Counted from the first letter of the stretch, positions 1 through 8,742 are shown. The stretch is 64,000 bases of DNA from Phycicoccus flavus (GCF_004025965.2 NZ_SAYU02000008.1:1-64000), one strand, 5' to 3'. Numbers and translations: made by a program. The notes: generated by a model not told the origin, from the sequence alone.

Positions 1-1232
1 TGCTCTGGGAGGCCGGCGTCGGGACGGCCGAGGTCGGCACCGACCGCCCGCCGACCGCCGACGACCAGTTCCTCGTCGCGTCGAACACCAAGACGTTCGT
101 CGCGACGATGGTCCTGCAGCTGCGCGACGAGGGGCGGCTGGACCTCCAGGACCGCATCGCCGACCACCTGCCGGGGCTCGCCCACGACCTCACCGTGCGC
201 GACGGGCTCTCGCACGTCAGCGGTCTCCAGCGCGAGCCGGTGGGCGAGGTCTGGGTCACCCTCGAGCACCCCGACGCCGACGCGCTGCTGGCCGGCGCCG
301 GGGACGCCGAGCGGGTGCTGCGCCCGGGGGAGCAGTGGCACTACTCCAACCTCGTCTTCGCCCTGCTCGGCCAGGTCGTGGCCCGGCTCGACGGCCGGCC
401 GTGGGAGCAGTCGCTGCGCGCCCGGCTGCTGGACCCGCTCGGCCTCACCCGCACGACGGTGGGCTTCGACGGCGGGCCGCAGGCGCACGGCTACTACGTC
501 CCGCCGTGGCACGACGTCCCCGTGCCCGAGCCGGTCCTGGACCTGCGGGCCACCGGCCCGGCCGGCGCCCTCGCCTCGACCGCCACCGACCTCGCCCGCT
601 GGTCCGGCTTCGTCGCCGGGCCGGATCCCGACGTCCTCGACCCCGCGACGATGGCCGAGATGGCCCGGCCCCGGGCGGTCGTCGACGCCGAGGGGTGGCA
701 GCGGACGATGGGCCTGGGCTTCTTCCTCGTCCGCTCGCCCGGCGGCCGCGTCCTCGTCGGCCACACCGGCGGCATGCCCGGGCACGTCACCGGCGTGTTC
801 ACCGACCGCGAGTCCGGGGTCGGCGCCGTCGTGCTCATGAACGCCTCGACCCCGCCGGACCCCGCCGCCTTCGCCGCGGAGCTCGTCGACCTCGTCCTCG
901 ACCGCGACCCGCCCGAGGACGAGCCGTGGCGGCCGGGCACCGAGGTGCCGGAGGCCCTCGCCCCCCTGCTCGGCCGCTGGTACGCCGAGGGCTCGCCGTG
1001 GGACCTCGTCGTCCGCCGCGGCGAGCTGGAGGCGCGCTCGCCGGCCTGGCCGGAGCACCGGCCGTCGTGGACGTTCGAGCGGCTCGACGACGACACCCTG
1101 CGCACGACGTCGGGCGGGGAGCGCGGCGAGCTGCTGCGGGTGGTGCGCGGCGACGACGGCGGGGTCGACGGGCTGCGCTGGGCGACCTACCGGATGACCC
1201 GGGCGCCGCTGGGCTTCGGCGAGCGGGGCTGA
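1..1232 (+). CDS. beta-lactamase/penicillin-binding family serine hydrolase (5' partial)
   Basis: Serine hydrolase of the class C beta-lactamase / D-aminopeptidase / esterase superfamily; substrate unknown. The frame is open from base 3, so the real start lies upstream of the window. The visible part is 409 codons. The catalytic SxxK motif (SNTK) is at bases 81-92, the tyrosine motif (WHYSN) near base 336-350, and an HTG-like triad (GHTGGMPGH) near residue 255. After the hydrolase domain comes a C-terminal domain with LLGRWYAEG, common in this superfamily as a lipocalin-like tail. It ends 10 bases before a convergent MDMPI-family gene. A second, broken member of the superfamily lies at the far end of the window. 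Confidence 0.85.
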   Translation, partial: LWEAGVGTAEVGTDRPPTADDQFLVASNTKTFVATMVLQLRDEGRLDLQDRIADHLPGLAHDLTVRDGLSHVSGLQREPVGEVWVTLEHPDADALLAGAGDAERVLRPGEQWHYSNLVFALLGQVVARLDGRPWEQSLRARLLDPLGLTRTTVGFDGGPQAHGYYVPPWHDVPVPEPVLDLRATGPAGALASTATDLARWSGFVAGPDPDVLDPATMAEMARPRAVVDAEGWQRTMGLGFFLVRSPGGRVLVGHTGGMPGHVTGVFTDRESGVGAVVLMNASTPPDPAAFAAELVDLVLDRDPPEDEPWRPGTEVPEALAPLLGRWYAEGSPWDLVVRRGELEARSPAWPEHRPSWTFERLDDDTLRTTSGGERGELLRVVRGDDGGVDGLRWATYRMTRAPLGFGERG

Positions 1233-1242
1233 GCCCCGGGCC

Positions 1243-1917
1243 TCACTCGCCCGCGAGCGGGCGCTCCGGCAGCGGGCCGAGGGCCGCGAACGCGTCGAGG
1301 TAGGGGGCGACGTCGCCCCGCACGGTCCAGGCGCGCAGCTGGTCGGCGGTGCGCCGCGAGGTGAGGGCGCGGAAGAGGTCGAACCCGTCCGCCCGCACGA
1401 CCGTCACCGCCTCGGCGGGGTCGCCGGAGGTCACGTGGGTCCAGGATCCGCCGTCGAGCAGCAGCGGCGGCAGGTCGCCCGCGGCGTCGGCGACCCGGCC
1501 GGCCATCCGCTCGCGGACCGCCGCCAGCCCGGCGGTGTCGCGGGCCCCGGGGACGCCGAGCGCGCCGCGCAGGTCCTGCTCGTGGATGACGACGTCGCCG
1601 AGCGGCCGGGGTCCGTTCTCGCGCATCCAGCCGACGAGGTCCGGCGCCAGGGCCCGCCACTCGGCGACGAGGTCGGCGGTGGACCTGTCCCGGCGGGCCT
1701 CGACCTGGGCCCGGGTCCAGCGCTCGTTGTGGTCGTCCGGCTCGTCGCCGGCGAGGACGTCGGCCCCCAGGCCGACCATGTGCGACAGCAGGTCGCGCGC
1801 GGACCAGTCCGGCGTGGCCGGGACGGGCCGGTCCATCGCGGCGTCGTCGGCGGCGAGGACGAGGTCGCAGACGCGCTCGTGCGCCTGCTGCCACTCCGCG
1901 AGGGGGTCGGTGCTCAT
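1243..1917 (-). CDS. maleylpyruvate isomerase (MDMPI) family mycothiol-dependent enzyme
   Basis: About 224 aa. The N-terminus (WQQAHERVCDLV, then PTPDWSARDLLSHMVG-like) is the DinB-like four-helix fold of the mycothiol-dependent maleylpyruvate isomerase N-terminal family, with the metal-ligand histidine in LLSHMVG and a second histidine in VVIHEQDLRGALG. The C-terminal part resembles the SCP2-like tail. The family is typical of mycothiol-making actinobacteria; the true substrate cannot be told. Start ATG at 1917 gives MSTDPLAEWQQ; an in-frame ATG at 1926 adds three residues. It lies 25-34 bases downstream of a DinB-family gene on the same strand, so the two are probably one operon of related metal-dependent four-helix proteins. 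Confidence 0.8.
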   Translation of the reverse strand: MSTDPLAEWQQAHERVCDLVLAADDAAMDRPVPATPDWSARDLLSHMVGLGADVLAGDEPDDHNERWTRAQVEARRDRSTADLVAEWRALAPDLVGWMRENGPRPLGDVVIHEQDLRGALGVPGARDTAGLAAVRERMAGRVADAAGDLPPLLLDGGSWTHVTSGDPAEAVTVVRADGFDLFRALTSRRTADQLRAWTVRGDVAPYLDAFAALGPLPERPLAGE

Positions 1918-1951
1918 GGCGTTCATCCCAGCACACCGCGCCGGGCGACCG

Positions 1952-2758
1952 TCACTCCCGCGCGGTGAGGGCGTCGAGGTCGCGCTCGGCGAACCGGCGG
2001 TGCGACCACTCCTCGTCGAGGACGACGAGCAGCGGGTGGCGCACCGGCATCGTCCTGCCGGCGGGCGGCCACCCGGGACCGTCCGGGACGACGACCTCGC
2101 GGTCGAGGTCGTCGTCGGTAAGCCCGTCCACGACCTCGCGCACCAGGGCCATCCGGTCCTGACGCAGCGCGAGGACGGTGTCGAGGTCCGGACGGGCGGT
2201 GCGGTCGCGGGGAACGCCGGGCGTGTCCGGCATGCCGTCCCAGGGGAGGGAGAGGGGGTGCCAGGGCGAGGGGTCCTGCCGCAGCACCCGCCCGACCCAG
2301 CTCTCCGTGGCGAAGACGAGGTGGCGCAGCGTCTCGACGAAGGTGTACTCGTCGTCGACGGACTCGTGCAGCCGGTCCGGCTCCAGGCCGCGGGCCCGCT
2401 CCACGGTGCCCGCCCACAGCCGCTCGACGACATCCCACGCGTGCCGGAAGCCGTCCGCGTCGGTCGGTCTCATCGCGGGGTAGTCGGGGAAGCGGCGGGC
2501 GAGCTCGGCCTCGACGAGCGGCATGACCTCGACCCCGTTGACGACGAGGTCCTCGACGTCGCCGTCGATCTCCATCCGCTGCACTTGCACCCCCCGCAGC
2601 CGGACGTCGCGCAGCAGCGCCTCGCGCACCGTGGTGCGCTCGAGGACGACGTCCTCGGCGGCGAAGTCCTCGGCGAGGACGTCGCGCACCCGGCCGCCGT
2701 GCAGCCGATGCTCCTCCAGCCGGGTGTCGTCGCGGTGGGTCATCCCGTCCTCGCTCAT
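1952..2758 (-). CDS. DinB family protein
   Basis: 268 aa. Residues from about 75 on match the DinB/YfiT-like helical bundle: a central FVETLRHLVFATESWVGRVL segment with a histidine, and a C-terminal EEWSHRRFAERDL with another histidine, as expected for a metal-binding thiol-dependent enzyme. The first about 70 residues are acidic and pentapeptide-like (EDVVLERTTVREALLRDVRL), an unusual N-terminal extension. On the minus strand a TACGCT -10 box (2767-2772) sits 8 nt before the ATG, so the message is probably leaderless. It is divergent from the RsmB-type gene across 80 bases and leads the MDMPI-family gene. Physiological role unknown. Confidence 0.75.
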   Translation of the reverse strand: MSEDGMTHRDDTRLEEHRLHGGRVRDVLAEDFAAEDVVLERTTVREALLRDVRLRGVQVQRMEIDGDVEDLVVNGVEVMPLVEAELARRFPDYPAMRPTDADGFRHAWDVVERLWAGTVERARGLEPDRLHESVDDEYTFVETLRHLVFATESWVGRVLRQDPSPWHPLSLPWDGMPDTPGVPRDRTARPDLDTVLALRQDRMALVREVVDGLTDDDLDREVVVPDGPGWPPAGRTMPVRHPLLVVLDEEWSHRRFAERDLDALTARE

Positions 2759-2766
2759 GGCCGGGG

Positions 2767-2838
2767 AGCGTAGCGAGGGTTGCGGACGGTCGGCGTCCGC
2801 AACCGGGCCGCCACCGGCCGCCGGATAGCCTCCCTGTC
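2767..2838. promoter_or_regulatory. divergent leaderless promoters (DinB gene / rsmB)
   Basis: On the plus strand TAGCCT (2826-2831) is followed by 7 nt and then GTG 2839. On the minus strand TACGCT (2767-2772 read in reverse) is followed by 8 nt and then the ATG at 2758. Both fit -10 elements whose transcription start coincides with the start codon. No Shine-Dalgarno is seen for either gene. Confidence 0.55.
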
Positions 2839-4320
2839 GTGCCCGACCGACCCCCCGGCGGCCGCCGCGGCCCGCGGCAGCGCTCCCGGACCGCCCCCGC
2901 CCAGCGCACCCGCCGCGCCGAGCCCACCCGCTTCGCCGCCTACACCCTGCTGCGGGCGGTGGACGAGGGCGCCTACGCCAACCTCGAGATGCCGCAGGTG
3001 CTCCGCCGGCACCGGCTGGAGGGGCGTGACGCGGCCTTCGCCACCGAGCTCGCGTTCGGGACCGTCCGCCGGCAGGGCCTCTACGACGCCGTGGTCGCCG
3101 TCGCGGCCGACCGGCCGACGGACCGCATCGACGGCGCGGTGCTGGACGTGCTGCGGCTCGGGTGCCACCAGCTGCTCGGGATGCGCGTCCCCGCGCACGC
3201 GGCCGCCGACCAGACCGTCGGCCTGGCCCGCAGCGTCGTCGGCGCCGGGGCCGCGGGGCTCGTCAACGCCGTGCTGCGGCGGGTGGGGGAGCGCGACCTC
3301 GAGGAGTGGACCGCGCTCGTGACGCCCGAGGGCGGCGGCACGCCCGCGCTCGCCGTGCGCCACTCCCACCCGGAGTGGGTCGTCACGGCGCTGCGGGCGG
3401 CGCTGCTCGGCCACGGCCGGGCCACCCCGGAGACGGTGGACGCCGAGCTCGAGGCGCTGCTCGTCGCCGACAACGAGCCCCCGCGGGTGCACCTCGTCGC
3501 CCGTCCGGGCCTCGCCACCGTCGAGGAGCTCGTCGCGGCCGCCGACGCCGAGCCGAGCCCGACGAGCCCGGTCGGGGCCGTGCTGCGCGGGGGCGACCCC
3601 GGGGGCATCGCGGCCCTCCGGGACGGTCGGGCGGCCGTGCAGGACGAGGGGTCCCAGCTGCTGGCCCTGGCGCTGGCCGCGGCCGAGGTCCCGGGCGGGC
3701 TGCCGGACCGCTGGCTCGACCTGTGCGCCGGGCCCGGCGGCAAGGCCGGGGTGCTCGGCGGGCTCGCCGTGCAGCAGGGCGCCGACCTCGTCGCCGTCGA
3801 GGTCAGCGAGCACCGCGCCGACCTCGTCCGCCGCGGTCTCGCCACGCTCGTGGCCCACGCCGCCGACGCCGGGCGCTCGGTGGAGATCCGCACCGCCGAC
3901 GGCCGCGAGGTGGGCGCCGAGGAGCCCGCGTCCTACGCCCGCGTGCTCGTCGACGCCCCGTGCACCGGGCTCGGGGCCCTGCGCCGCCGCCCGGAGGCCC
4001 GGTGGCGCCGTCGGCCCTCGGACCTCGCGACGCTCGGGCCGCTGCAGCGGGCCCTGCTCACCTCCGCGCTCGACGCCGTGGCGCCGGGCGGGGTCGTGGC
4101 CTACGCGACGTGCAGCCCGCACGTCGCCGAGACCCGCTTCGTCGTCTCCGACGTCCTCAAGCGGCGCCGCGACGTCGAGCAGGTCGACGTCCGGCCGCTG
4201 CTGCGCGACGCCGCCGGCGAGCCGCTGGCCGACCTCGGCGACGGCCCGGCCGTCCAGCTGTGGCCGCACGTGCACGGCACCGACGCGATGTTCCTCGCGC
4301 TGCTGCGGCGCACCGGCTGA
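2839..4320 (+). CDS. rsmB: RsmB/NOP family 16S rRNA (cytosine-C5) methyltransferase
   Basis: 493 aa. Residues about 30-165 are a NusB-like RNA-binding domain (RFAAYTLLRAVDEGAYAN; ATELAFGTVRRQGLYD). The C-terminal half is the SAM-dependent methyltransferase: LDLCAGPGGKAGVLG is the SAM loop, DAPCTGLGALRRRPEARW carries the catalytic-dyad cysteine, and ATCSPHVAET carries the second, nucleophilic cysteine. It should methylate a cytosine of 16S rRNA (C967 in E. coli). In many actinobacteria rsmB sits upstream of rpe, as here with two genes between. The GTG start follows a TAGCCT -10 by 7 nt. The basic arginine-rich N-terminus (first 28 aa) is a common actinobacterial extension. Confidence 0.92.
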   Translation: MPDRPPGGRRGPRQRSRTAPAQRTRRAEPTRFAAYTLLRAVDEGAYANLEMPQVLRRHRLEGRDAAFATELAFGTVRRQGLYDAVVAVAADRPTDRIDGAVLDVLRLGCHQLLGMRVPAHAAADQTVGLARSVVGAGAAGLVNAVLRRVGERDLEEWTALVTPEGGGTPALAVRHSHPEWVVTALRAALLGHGRATPETVDAELEALLVADNEPPRVHLVARPGLATVEELVAAADAEPSPTSPVGAVLRGGDPGGIAALRDGRAAVQDEGSQLLALALAAAEVPGGLPDRWLDLCAGPGGKAGVLGGLAVQQGADLVAVEVSEHRADLVRRGLATLVAHAADAGRSVEIRTADGREVGAEEPASYARVLVDAPCTGLGALRRRPEARWRRRPSDLATLGPLQRALLTSALDAVAPGGVVAYATCSPHVAETRFVVSDVLKRRRDVEQVDVRPLLRDAAGEPLADLGDGPAVQLWPHVHGTDAMFLALLRRTG

Positions 4321-4326
4321 CGGGCG

Positions 4327-5475
4327 TCAGCGCGGCAGGTCGGCCGCGAACACGGCGAGGAAGCGGTGCACCTGCCCGGCGACCCGGGTGAAGTTGCCGC
4401 CGATGACGACGCCCCGGTCGGTGACGGCGATCGTCCGCACGCCCCAGTCGCTGTTCGTGCTCGGGGCGAAGCCGCGCTCGACGGCGCCCGTGCCCGCGTC
4501 CAGGGCCCGCACCCGGGAGTCGGGGTCGTCCGTCGCGCCACCGGCGAAGCCCATCCACAGCGTGCCGTCGTGGTACCGGACGGTGTGCACGTCGCCGGTG
4601 ACCTCGTGGCGGAAGACGAGCCGGCCGGTCGCCGTCGACCACGCGAGCGCGGAGTCGTAGCCGCCGCCGACGCCGGCGTAGAGCAGGGAGCCGTCCGGGC
4701 TGATGTCCAGGGCCCGCACGGTGGCGTCGACCGGGCCGGAGAACCGCAGCGGCTTCACCGTGCCGGTGGCGCCGCTGACCAGAGCGGCCCGGGCCCGGAC
4801 CTCGCCGTTCACCCCACGGAAGTTGCCGGCGATGTAGACGTCGTTGCCCGTGCCGTTCGGCGGCGCGACGACCGCCCGGACGTTGACGTCGACCGTCGGG
4901 GTAAACCCGCCGGGGACCGCGCCGGACGTCGCGTTGACCTTCGCCAGGTGGGCCTGCGCGCGGGTGCCGACCGTCGTGAACAGGCCGCCGACGTAGAGCA
5001 GCCCGTGGTCGAGCTCGAGCGCGCGGACGGTGTCGTCGACGCCGACGTCGAAGCGGCGGTCCAGGGCGCCGGTCGTGGCGTCGAGGCGCGCCAGGCGGCC
5101 GCGGGGTACGCCGTCGACCGCGGTGAACTCACCGCCGGCCCAGATGCTTCTGCCGTCGGTCTCCAGCGCCCAGACGGTGCCGTCGGCGCGGGGGCTCCAC
5201 GCGACCGGCTCTCCGGTGGAGACGCGGAAGGCGGCCAGGCCGGAGCGGGGCAGCAGGGCGCCGGTGGGGGAGACGGCGTGCGCGGACCGGCCGCCGAGGT
5301 AGACGGTGTCGCCGACGGCGGTCGAGGCGTAGACCGGGCCGTCGACCATCCAGGTCCGCTCGGGACGCGGGTCGGTGTGGACGGCGGCCCCGGCCGGGGG
5401 CAGGGCGGGGACGGAGAGGGCGCAGACGGCGGCGGCGACGAGGGCGCGCCGCACGGAGCGGTGGATGCGGGGCAT
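4327..5475 (-). CDS. secreted beta-propeller protein
   Basis: 382 aa with a clear signal peptide: [18 protein letters not shown], then a hydrophobic core and an AGA-type cleavage site near residue 31. The rest is a repeat of about 45-55 residues with the recurring pattern VxALExDxxxxWAGGEFTxVxGxxRxxLARLDxxTG, i.e. WD40/PQQ-like (delta-60 type) propeller blades, about six to seven of them. There is no catalytic motif, so I cannot assign a function beyond an extracellular ligand-binding or scaffold protein. A further in-frame start 15 codons upstream exists, but ATG 5475 places the charged n-region of the signal peptide correctly. It is convergent with rsmB (6-base gap). Confidence 0.75.
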   Translation of the reverse strand: MPRIHRSVRRALVAAAVCALSVPALPPAGAAVHTDPRPERTWMVDGPVYASTAVGDTVYLGGRSAHAVSPTGALLPRSGLAAFRVSTGEPVAWSPRADGTVWALETDGRSIWAGGEFTAVDGVPRGRLARLDATTGALDRRFDVGVDDTVRALELDHGLLYVGGLFTTVGTRAQAHLAKVNATSGAVPGGFTPTVDVNVRAVVAPPNGTGNDVYIAGNFRGVNGEVRARAALVSGATGTVKPLRFSGPVDATVRALDISPDGSLLYAGVGGGYDSALAWSTATGRLVFRHEVTGDVHTVRYHDGTLWMGFAGGATDDPDSRVRALDAGTGAVERGFAPSTNSDWGVRTIAVTDRGVVIGGNFTRVAGQVHRFLAVFAADLPR

Positions 5476-5590
5476 GACCGCAGCGTGGAGGTCGTCGTGG
5501 CCCGCGAGCGGCGGCGTCAATTCGTCACGGTCCGAAAGGCGACGCCGACGAGCCGTTCGGACCGCCCGCCCCGCCGACGGGAGGCGGGGC

Positions 5591-6016
5591 TCAGCCGGCG
5601 TCGGTGCCGAGCGCGGGCAGGACGTGCTCGCGCAGCAGCGGGGCGAGGTCGTCCGGCCAGGGGCGCTCGCGCGCGTCGAGCCAGCGCTGCTCCTCGATCT
5701 CGGACTCCGGCGGGGCGCCGAGCGGCACCGGCGGGTGGGTGAAGACGACCGACTCCACGAGCCGGCCCTCCTCGTTGGCGGCGGCCGCCGTGAACCGGCC
5801 GACCCGCGTCAGCCGCGCCTCGTCGAGGACGGCCCCGACCTCCTCGGCCGCCTCCCGGACGGCGGTGCGCTCGGGCGACTCGCCGGGCTCGTGCTTGCCG
5901 CCGACGAGCATGAAGCGCGCGGTGCCCCGCTTGCGGACGGTGAGGACGCGCCCCGCGCCGTCCCGCAGGACGACGGCGCTCACCCGGATGGGCTCGTCGG
6001 CGGGGGTGGCGGTCAC
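5591..6016 (-). CDS. Nudix hydrolase
   Basis: 141 aa, the usual size for a single Nudix domain. The Nudix box is intact: GKHEPGE, seven residues, then REAAEEVG (residues about 40-62). It hydrolyses a nucleoside diphosphate linked to another moiety; the [19 protein letters not shown] start resembles MutT-like house-cleaning enzymes. The GTG start is chosen because a minus-strand TAGGGT -10 (6024-6029) ends 7 nt before it. The open frame extends far upstream but only as antisense of rpe. It is divergent from rpe over 45 bases. Confidence 0.88.
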   Translation of the reverse strand: MTATPADEPIRVSAVVLRDGAGRVLTVRKRGTARFMLVGGKHEPGESPERTAVREAAEEVGAVLDEARLTRVGRFTAAAANEEGRLVESVVFTHPPVPLGAPPESEIEEQRWLDARERPWPDDLAPLLREHVLPALGTDAG

Positions 6017-6061
6017 GGCCTCGACCCTAGCCAGCCGCGCCGCCTCGCTAGGGTGACCGGC
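6017..6061. promoter_or_regulatory. compact divergent promoter, Nudix gene / rpe
   Basis: Only 45 bases separate two divergent starts. TAGGGT on each strand (plus 6049-6054; minus 6024-6029) lies 7 nt from its GTG. The -10 boxes are only 19 bases apart, so each -35 region must overlap the opposite gene's -10 or coding start. The two promoters can therefore hardly be occupied at once. Confidence 0.55.
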
Positions 6062-6718
6062 GTGCAGATCTCGCCCTCGATCCTCGCCGCCGACTTCGCC
6101 AACCTCCAGTCCGAGCTCGAGGCGATCGCGACCGCCGACTGGGCCCACGTCGACGTCATGGACTACCACTTCGTCCCCAACCTCACCCTCGGACTCCCGG
6201 TCGTCGAGGCCCTCGCCGCGGTGACGCCGGTGCCCCTCGACTGCCACCTCATGATCGAGGACCCCGACCGCTGGGCCGCGTCGTACGCCGAGGCCGGCGC
6301 GCGGTCGGTGACCTTCCACGTCGAGGCCGCGACCGACCCCGTGGGCACCGCCCGGGCGATCCGGGCGGCCGGCGCCCGGGCCGCCGTCGCCCTCAAGCCG
6401 GGCACGGAGTTCGCGCCCTACGAGCACCTGCTGGCCGAGGTCGACATGGTGCTCGTCATGACCGTCGAGCCCGGGTTCGGCGGGCAGTCCTTCATGGCCG
6501 ACCAGATGGCCAAGGTGGCGCAGGTCCGCGAGGCCGTCCGGCGGCACGGCGGTGAGATCTGGGTGCAGGTCGACGGCGGGGTCGCCGCCGACACCATCGA
6601 GCAGTGCGCGCAGGCCGGCGCCGACGTCTTCGTCGCCGGCTCCGCGGTCTACGGCGCCGAGTCGGCCGCCGACGCCGTCGGGCACCTGCGCGACCTTGCC
6701 CGCCGGCACGCGCACTGA
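6062..6718 (+). CDS. rpe: ribulose-phosphate 3-epimerase
   Basis: 218 aa, normal length. It interconverts ribulose-5-phosphate and xylulose-5-phosphate in the pentose phosphate pathway. The TIM-barrel signatures are complete: [28 protein letters not shown] (metal His/Asp), [11 protein letters not shown] (metal His), [12 protein letters not shown] (mobile loop) and VQVDGGV (catalytic Asp), ending in the phosphate-binding AGSAVYGA. Tyrosine in MDYHF is where N or G is more usual. The GTG start sits 7 nt after TAGGGT, a leaderless arrangement. The pentapeptide-repeat gene follows after two bases. Confidence 0.95.
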   Translation: MQISPSILAADFANLQSELEAIATADWAHVDVMDYHFVPNLTLGLPVVEALAAVTPVPLDCHLMIEDPDRWAASYAEAGARSVTFHVEAATDPVGTARAIRAAGARAAVALKPGTEFAPYEHLLAEVDMVLVMTVEPGFGGQSFMADQMAKVAQVREAVRRHGGEIWVQVDGGVAADTIEQCAQAGADVFVAGSAVYGAESAADAVGHLRDLARRHAH

Positions 6719-6720
6719 CG

Positions 6721-7332
6721 ATGGCCTCGCTCGCGGACCGGCTCGCCGGCAGCGGCGGCTACGCGGCCGACCTCGACCTCACCGAGGGCCTGGAGCCCGG
6801 CGAGGTGCTCGCCGGCGTCGAGCTCGAGGGCTGCCGGCTCGACCAGTGCGTCCTGGAGAAGGCGGTGCTGCGCGACTGCCGCTTCGTCGACTGCCTCTTC
6901 ACCGGGTGCAACCTCACGATGGCCGACCTCACCGGGTCACAGCTCACCGACTGCCGGTTCGTCGACTGCAAGGCGCTGGCCGTCGCCTGGGGCCGGGCCG
7001 ACGAGGCGCCGCTGGCCACGCGGCCGTGGGACTTCGAGCGCTGCCGCCTCGACCTCGGCTCCTTCCGCGACGCCGTCGCCGTCTCGGCCCGCTTCGTCGA
7101 CTGCTCGCTGCGCGAGGTCGACCTCGGCGGCGCCGACCTGCGCCGCGCCGTCCTCACGGGCTGTGACCTCGACGGCGCGACCTTCGCCGCCACCGACCTG
7201 CGCGAGGCCTCGCTCGTCGGGTCCTCCGGCTACCTACTCGACCCGCACGAGAACCGGGTCCGCGGGCTGCGGGTCGACACCCACGGCGCCAGCGGGGTGC
7301 TGCGCGCCCTGGGCCTCGTCGTCGAGGACTGA
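6721..7332 (+). CDS. pentapeptide repeat-containing protein
   Basis: 203 aa. Residues about 25-185 are tandem pentapeptide repeats of A/C-[D/N]-L-x-x type (AGVELEGCRLDQCVLEKAVLR pattern, then DLGGADLRRAVLTGCDLDGA), which fold as a right-handed quadrilateral beta-helix. Many copies carry Cys (CRFVDC occurs twice), as in the McbG/Qnr-like cytosolic group. Members can mimic DNA and protect gyrase, but nothing here proves that. The ATG lies two bases after the rpe stop, so it is co-transcribed and probably translationally coupled. A hydrophilic tail of about 25 aa follows the repeats. Confidence 0.85.
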   Translation: MASLADRLAGSGGYAADLDLTEGLEPGEVLAGVELEGCRLDQCVLEKAVLRDCRFVDCLFTGCNLTMADLTGSQLTDCRFVDCKALAVAWGRADEAPLATRPWDFERCRLDLGSFRDAVAVSARFVDCSLREVDLGGADLRRAVLTGCDLDGATFAATDLREASLVGSSGYLLDPHENRVRGLRVDTHGASGVLRALGLVVED

Positions 7333-7438
7333 CCGGCGCGCCGCGCGGCGGATCCTCCGGCGGCTCCGTCCAGTCGCCCGTTCGATCGCGCCTCCGGGGG
7401 CCGGCGGGGTCGTGGCGGCGCCCACACCGCGGGGACGG

Positions 7439-7467
7439 TGACGGGGCAGACGTCCGCGTTGCATAAT
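7439..7467 (+). promoter_or_regulatory. ribM promoter
   Basis: CATAAT at 7462-7467 is the best sigma-70-type -10 in the area. GTGACG at 7439-7444 is a plausible -35 with 17-bp spacing. The predicted start falls at about 7474, the first base of the FMN riboswitch P1 stem, which supports the call. Confidence 0.6.
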
Positions 7468-7473
7468 GAGCCC

Positions 7474-7600
7474 ACGTGCTCCGGGGTCGGTGAAACTCCG
7501 AGCCGGCGGTGACAGTCCGCGACCCGACCGCAGCCAGCGGCCGGTTGACGAGGTGGAATCCCTCGACCGACGGTGAAAGTCCGGATGGTAGGAAGCACGT
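7474..7600 (+). promoter_or_regulatory. FMN riboswitch (RFN element)
   Basis: Closing stem P1 is ACGTGCT (7474-7480) paired with AGCACGT (7594-7600). Between them are the RFN signature blocks GGTCGGTGAAACTCCGA, GCCGGCGGTGACAGTCCGCG and CCGACGGTGAAAGTCCGGAT in the right order, with a variable stem-loop of about 50 nt between the second and third. It should bind FMN and shut off the downstream transporter when flavin is sufficient. Between riboswitch and gene, 7601-7700 holds a GCGCC/GGGCGC hairpin (about 7615-7630) and GCACCGGTGC, which could form the expression platform. Confidence 0.95.
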
Positions 7601-7700
7601 ACGGCCGGTGGGCCGCGCCTTCGGGCGCCGTCGCACCGGTGCGGTGCAGTCCCCGGAGTTCGTCCGAGAAGCACTACGAACCGAAGGACGAACACCTCAC

Positions 7701-8459
7701 ATGACCTCCCTCGTCGCGGCCACCGGCGCATCGCCGAACGTCTTCCAGGCCCTCATCGACGCGAGCATCCCGATCGGGCAGTACCAGCTGCACTACCTCG
7801 AGGTCCTCGGCGTCCTCATCGGCATCGTGTCCGCCTTCTACGGCATGCGCCGCAAGGTGTGGGCCTGGCCGGTCGGCATCCTCGCCAACATCATCCTGTT
7901 CTTCGTCTACATCGGCGCCACCCTCGGCGCCGACCAGCGCATCCCCCTGTTCGGCCAGGCCGGCCGGCAGGTCTTCTTCATCATCGTCAGCATCTACGGC
8001 TGGGTCACCTGGGCCGCGCTGCGCAAGCGCAGCGGTGCCAACGCCCCGGCGGTGCACCCGCGGTGGATGACGATGACCGAGCGGGTCGCCATCGGCGTCG
8101 CGTGGGTCGTCGGCACGGTCGCGGCGCACGCCGTCTTCCAGGCCATCCTCGACGCCAACCCCAACCCGTACTGGACCCCGCAGTGGTGGTTCGCCTGGTG
8201 CGACGCCTGGATCTTCGTCGGCTCCATCGTCGCCACCTACGCGATGGCCCGCGGCTGGAACGAGTTCTGGCTGGCCTGGATCGGCGTCGACCTGGTCGGT
8301 GTCCCGCTGGGCTTCGCCACCGGGTACGTCCCGACCTCGGTGATGTACATCTTCTACGGCATCTTCGTCATCTACGGCTTCTCGCAGTGGGTCAAGGTGA
8401 CCCGCGAGGAGTCCGCGGAGCGGGCCGGCGAGCCCGCCCAGACGGCCCCCGTCGGCTGA
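7701..8459 (+). CDS. ribM: PnuC-family riboflavin transporter
   Basis: 252 aa integral membrane protein with about seven helices. Features of PnuC/RibM transporters are the N-terminal [20 protein letters not shown], the [12 protein letters not shown] segment (PnuC tryptophan-rich motif) and the W-rich [18 protein letters not shown]. PnuC paralogues under FMN riboswitches in actinobacteria (RibM/PnuX, shown in Corynebacterium) take up riboflavin by facilitated diffusion. That context, rather than sequence alone, decides riboflavin over nicotinamide riboside. ATG 7701 is preceded by GAAGGA (7683-7688), a rather distant Shine-Dalgarno. An open frame extends upstream but runs through the riboswitch. 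Confidence 0.9.
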   Translation: MTSLVAATGASPNVFQALIDASIPIGQYQLHYLEVLGVLIGIVSAFYGMRRKVWAWPVGILANIILFFVYIGATLGADQRIPLFGQAGRQVFFIIVSIYGWVTWAALRKRSGANAPAVHPRWMTMTERVAIGVAWVVGTVAAHAVFQAILDANPNPYWTPQWWFAWCDAWIFVGSIVATYAMARGWNEFWLAWIGVDLVGVPLGFATGYVPTSVMYIFYGIFVIYGFSQWVKVTREESAERAGEPAQTAPVG

Positions 8460-8475
8460 CGTCCGGGCGCCCGCC

Positions 8476-8582
8476 CGCGCCGGAGGTGCCGGCCGCGCGA
8501 CGGGCGGACGACACGCTCGCCCGGCCGGGCCACGCCCAAGGCTGGACACGCCGGCCCCGCGCCGAGCGTGTCGTCGGCCCGC
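8476..8582. repeat. 105-bp inverted-repeat element, copy 1
   Basis: First of two near-identical units spaced exactly 160 bp apart. It starts CGCGCCGGAGGTGCCGG. It has 19-bp arms (8501-8519 and 8563-8581) that pair with one mismatch around a 43-bp centre. The centre of this copy differs from copy 2 mainly at 8529-8545. It lies downstream of ribM and upstream of hisE. Confidence 0.8.
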
Positions 8583-8621
8583 GCCGTCCCGCCCGCTCCC
8601 GAACCACGGGCGGGACGGCGC
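8581..8621. terminator. hairpin between the two repeat copies, candidate terminator
   Basis: Perfect 15-bp stem (8581-8595 with 8607-8621) closed by an 11-base loop. It is placed about 120 bases after the ribM stop and could end that transcript. There is no U-tract, as is common in high-GC actinobacteria, so terminator function is inferred only from shape and place. Confidence 0.5.
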
Positions 8622-8635
8622 GCGCCCGGGCGGGT

Positions 8636-8742
8636 CGCGCCGGAGGTGCCGGCGGCGCGACGGGCGGACGACACGCTCGCCCGGCCGGTCCACCCACCGG
8701 GCGGGACACGCCGGCCCCACGCCGAGCGTGTCGTCGGCCCGC
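8636..8742. repeat. 105-bp inverted-repeat element, copy 2
   Basis: Second unit, aligned base for base with copy 1 at +160. Its arms are 8661-8679 and 8723-8741. It ends about 55 bases before the hisE -10 box. Together with the intervening hairpin it fills almost all of the 350-bp gap between ribM and hisE. Confidence 0.8.

Noticed and set aside
7509-7700. N-terminal extension of ribM upstream of 7701
   Set aside because: It would be translated from inside the FMN riboswitch and has no resemblance to PnuC proteins.
8476-8742. The duplicated inverted-repeat element as an insertion sequence
   Set aside because: Only 105 bases per unit, no transposase frame and no target-site duplication seen.
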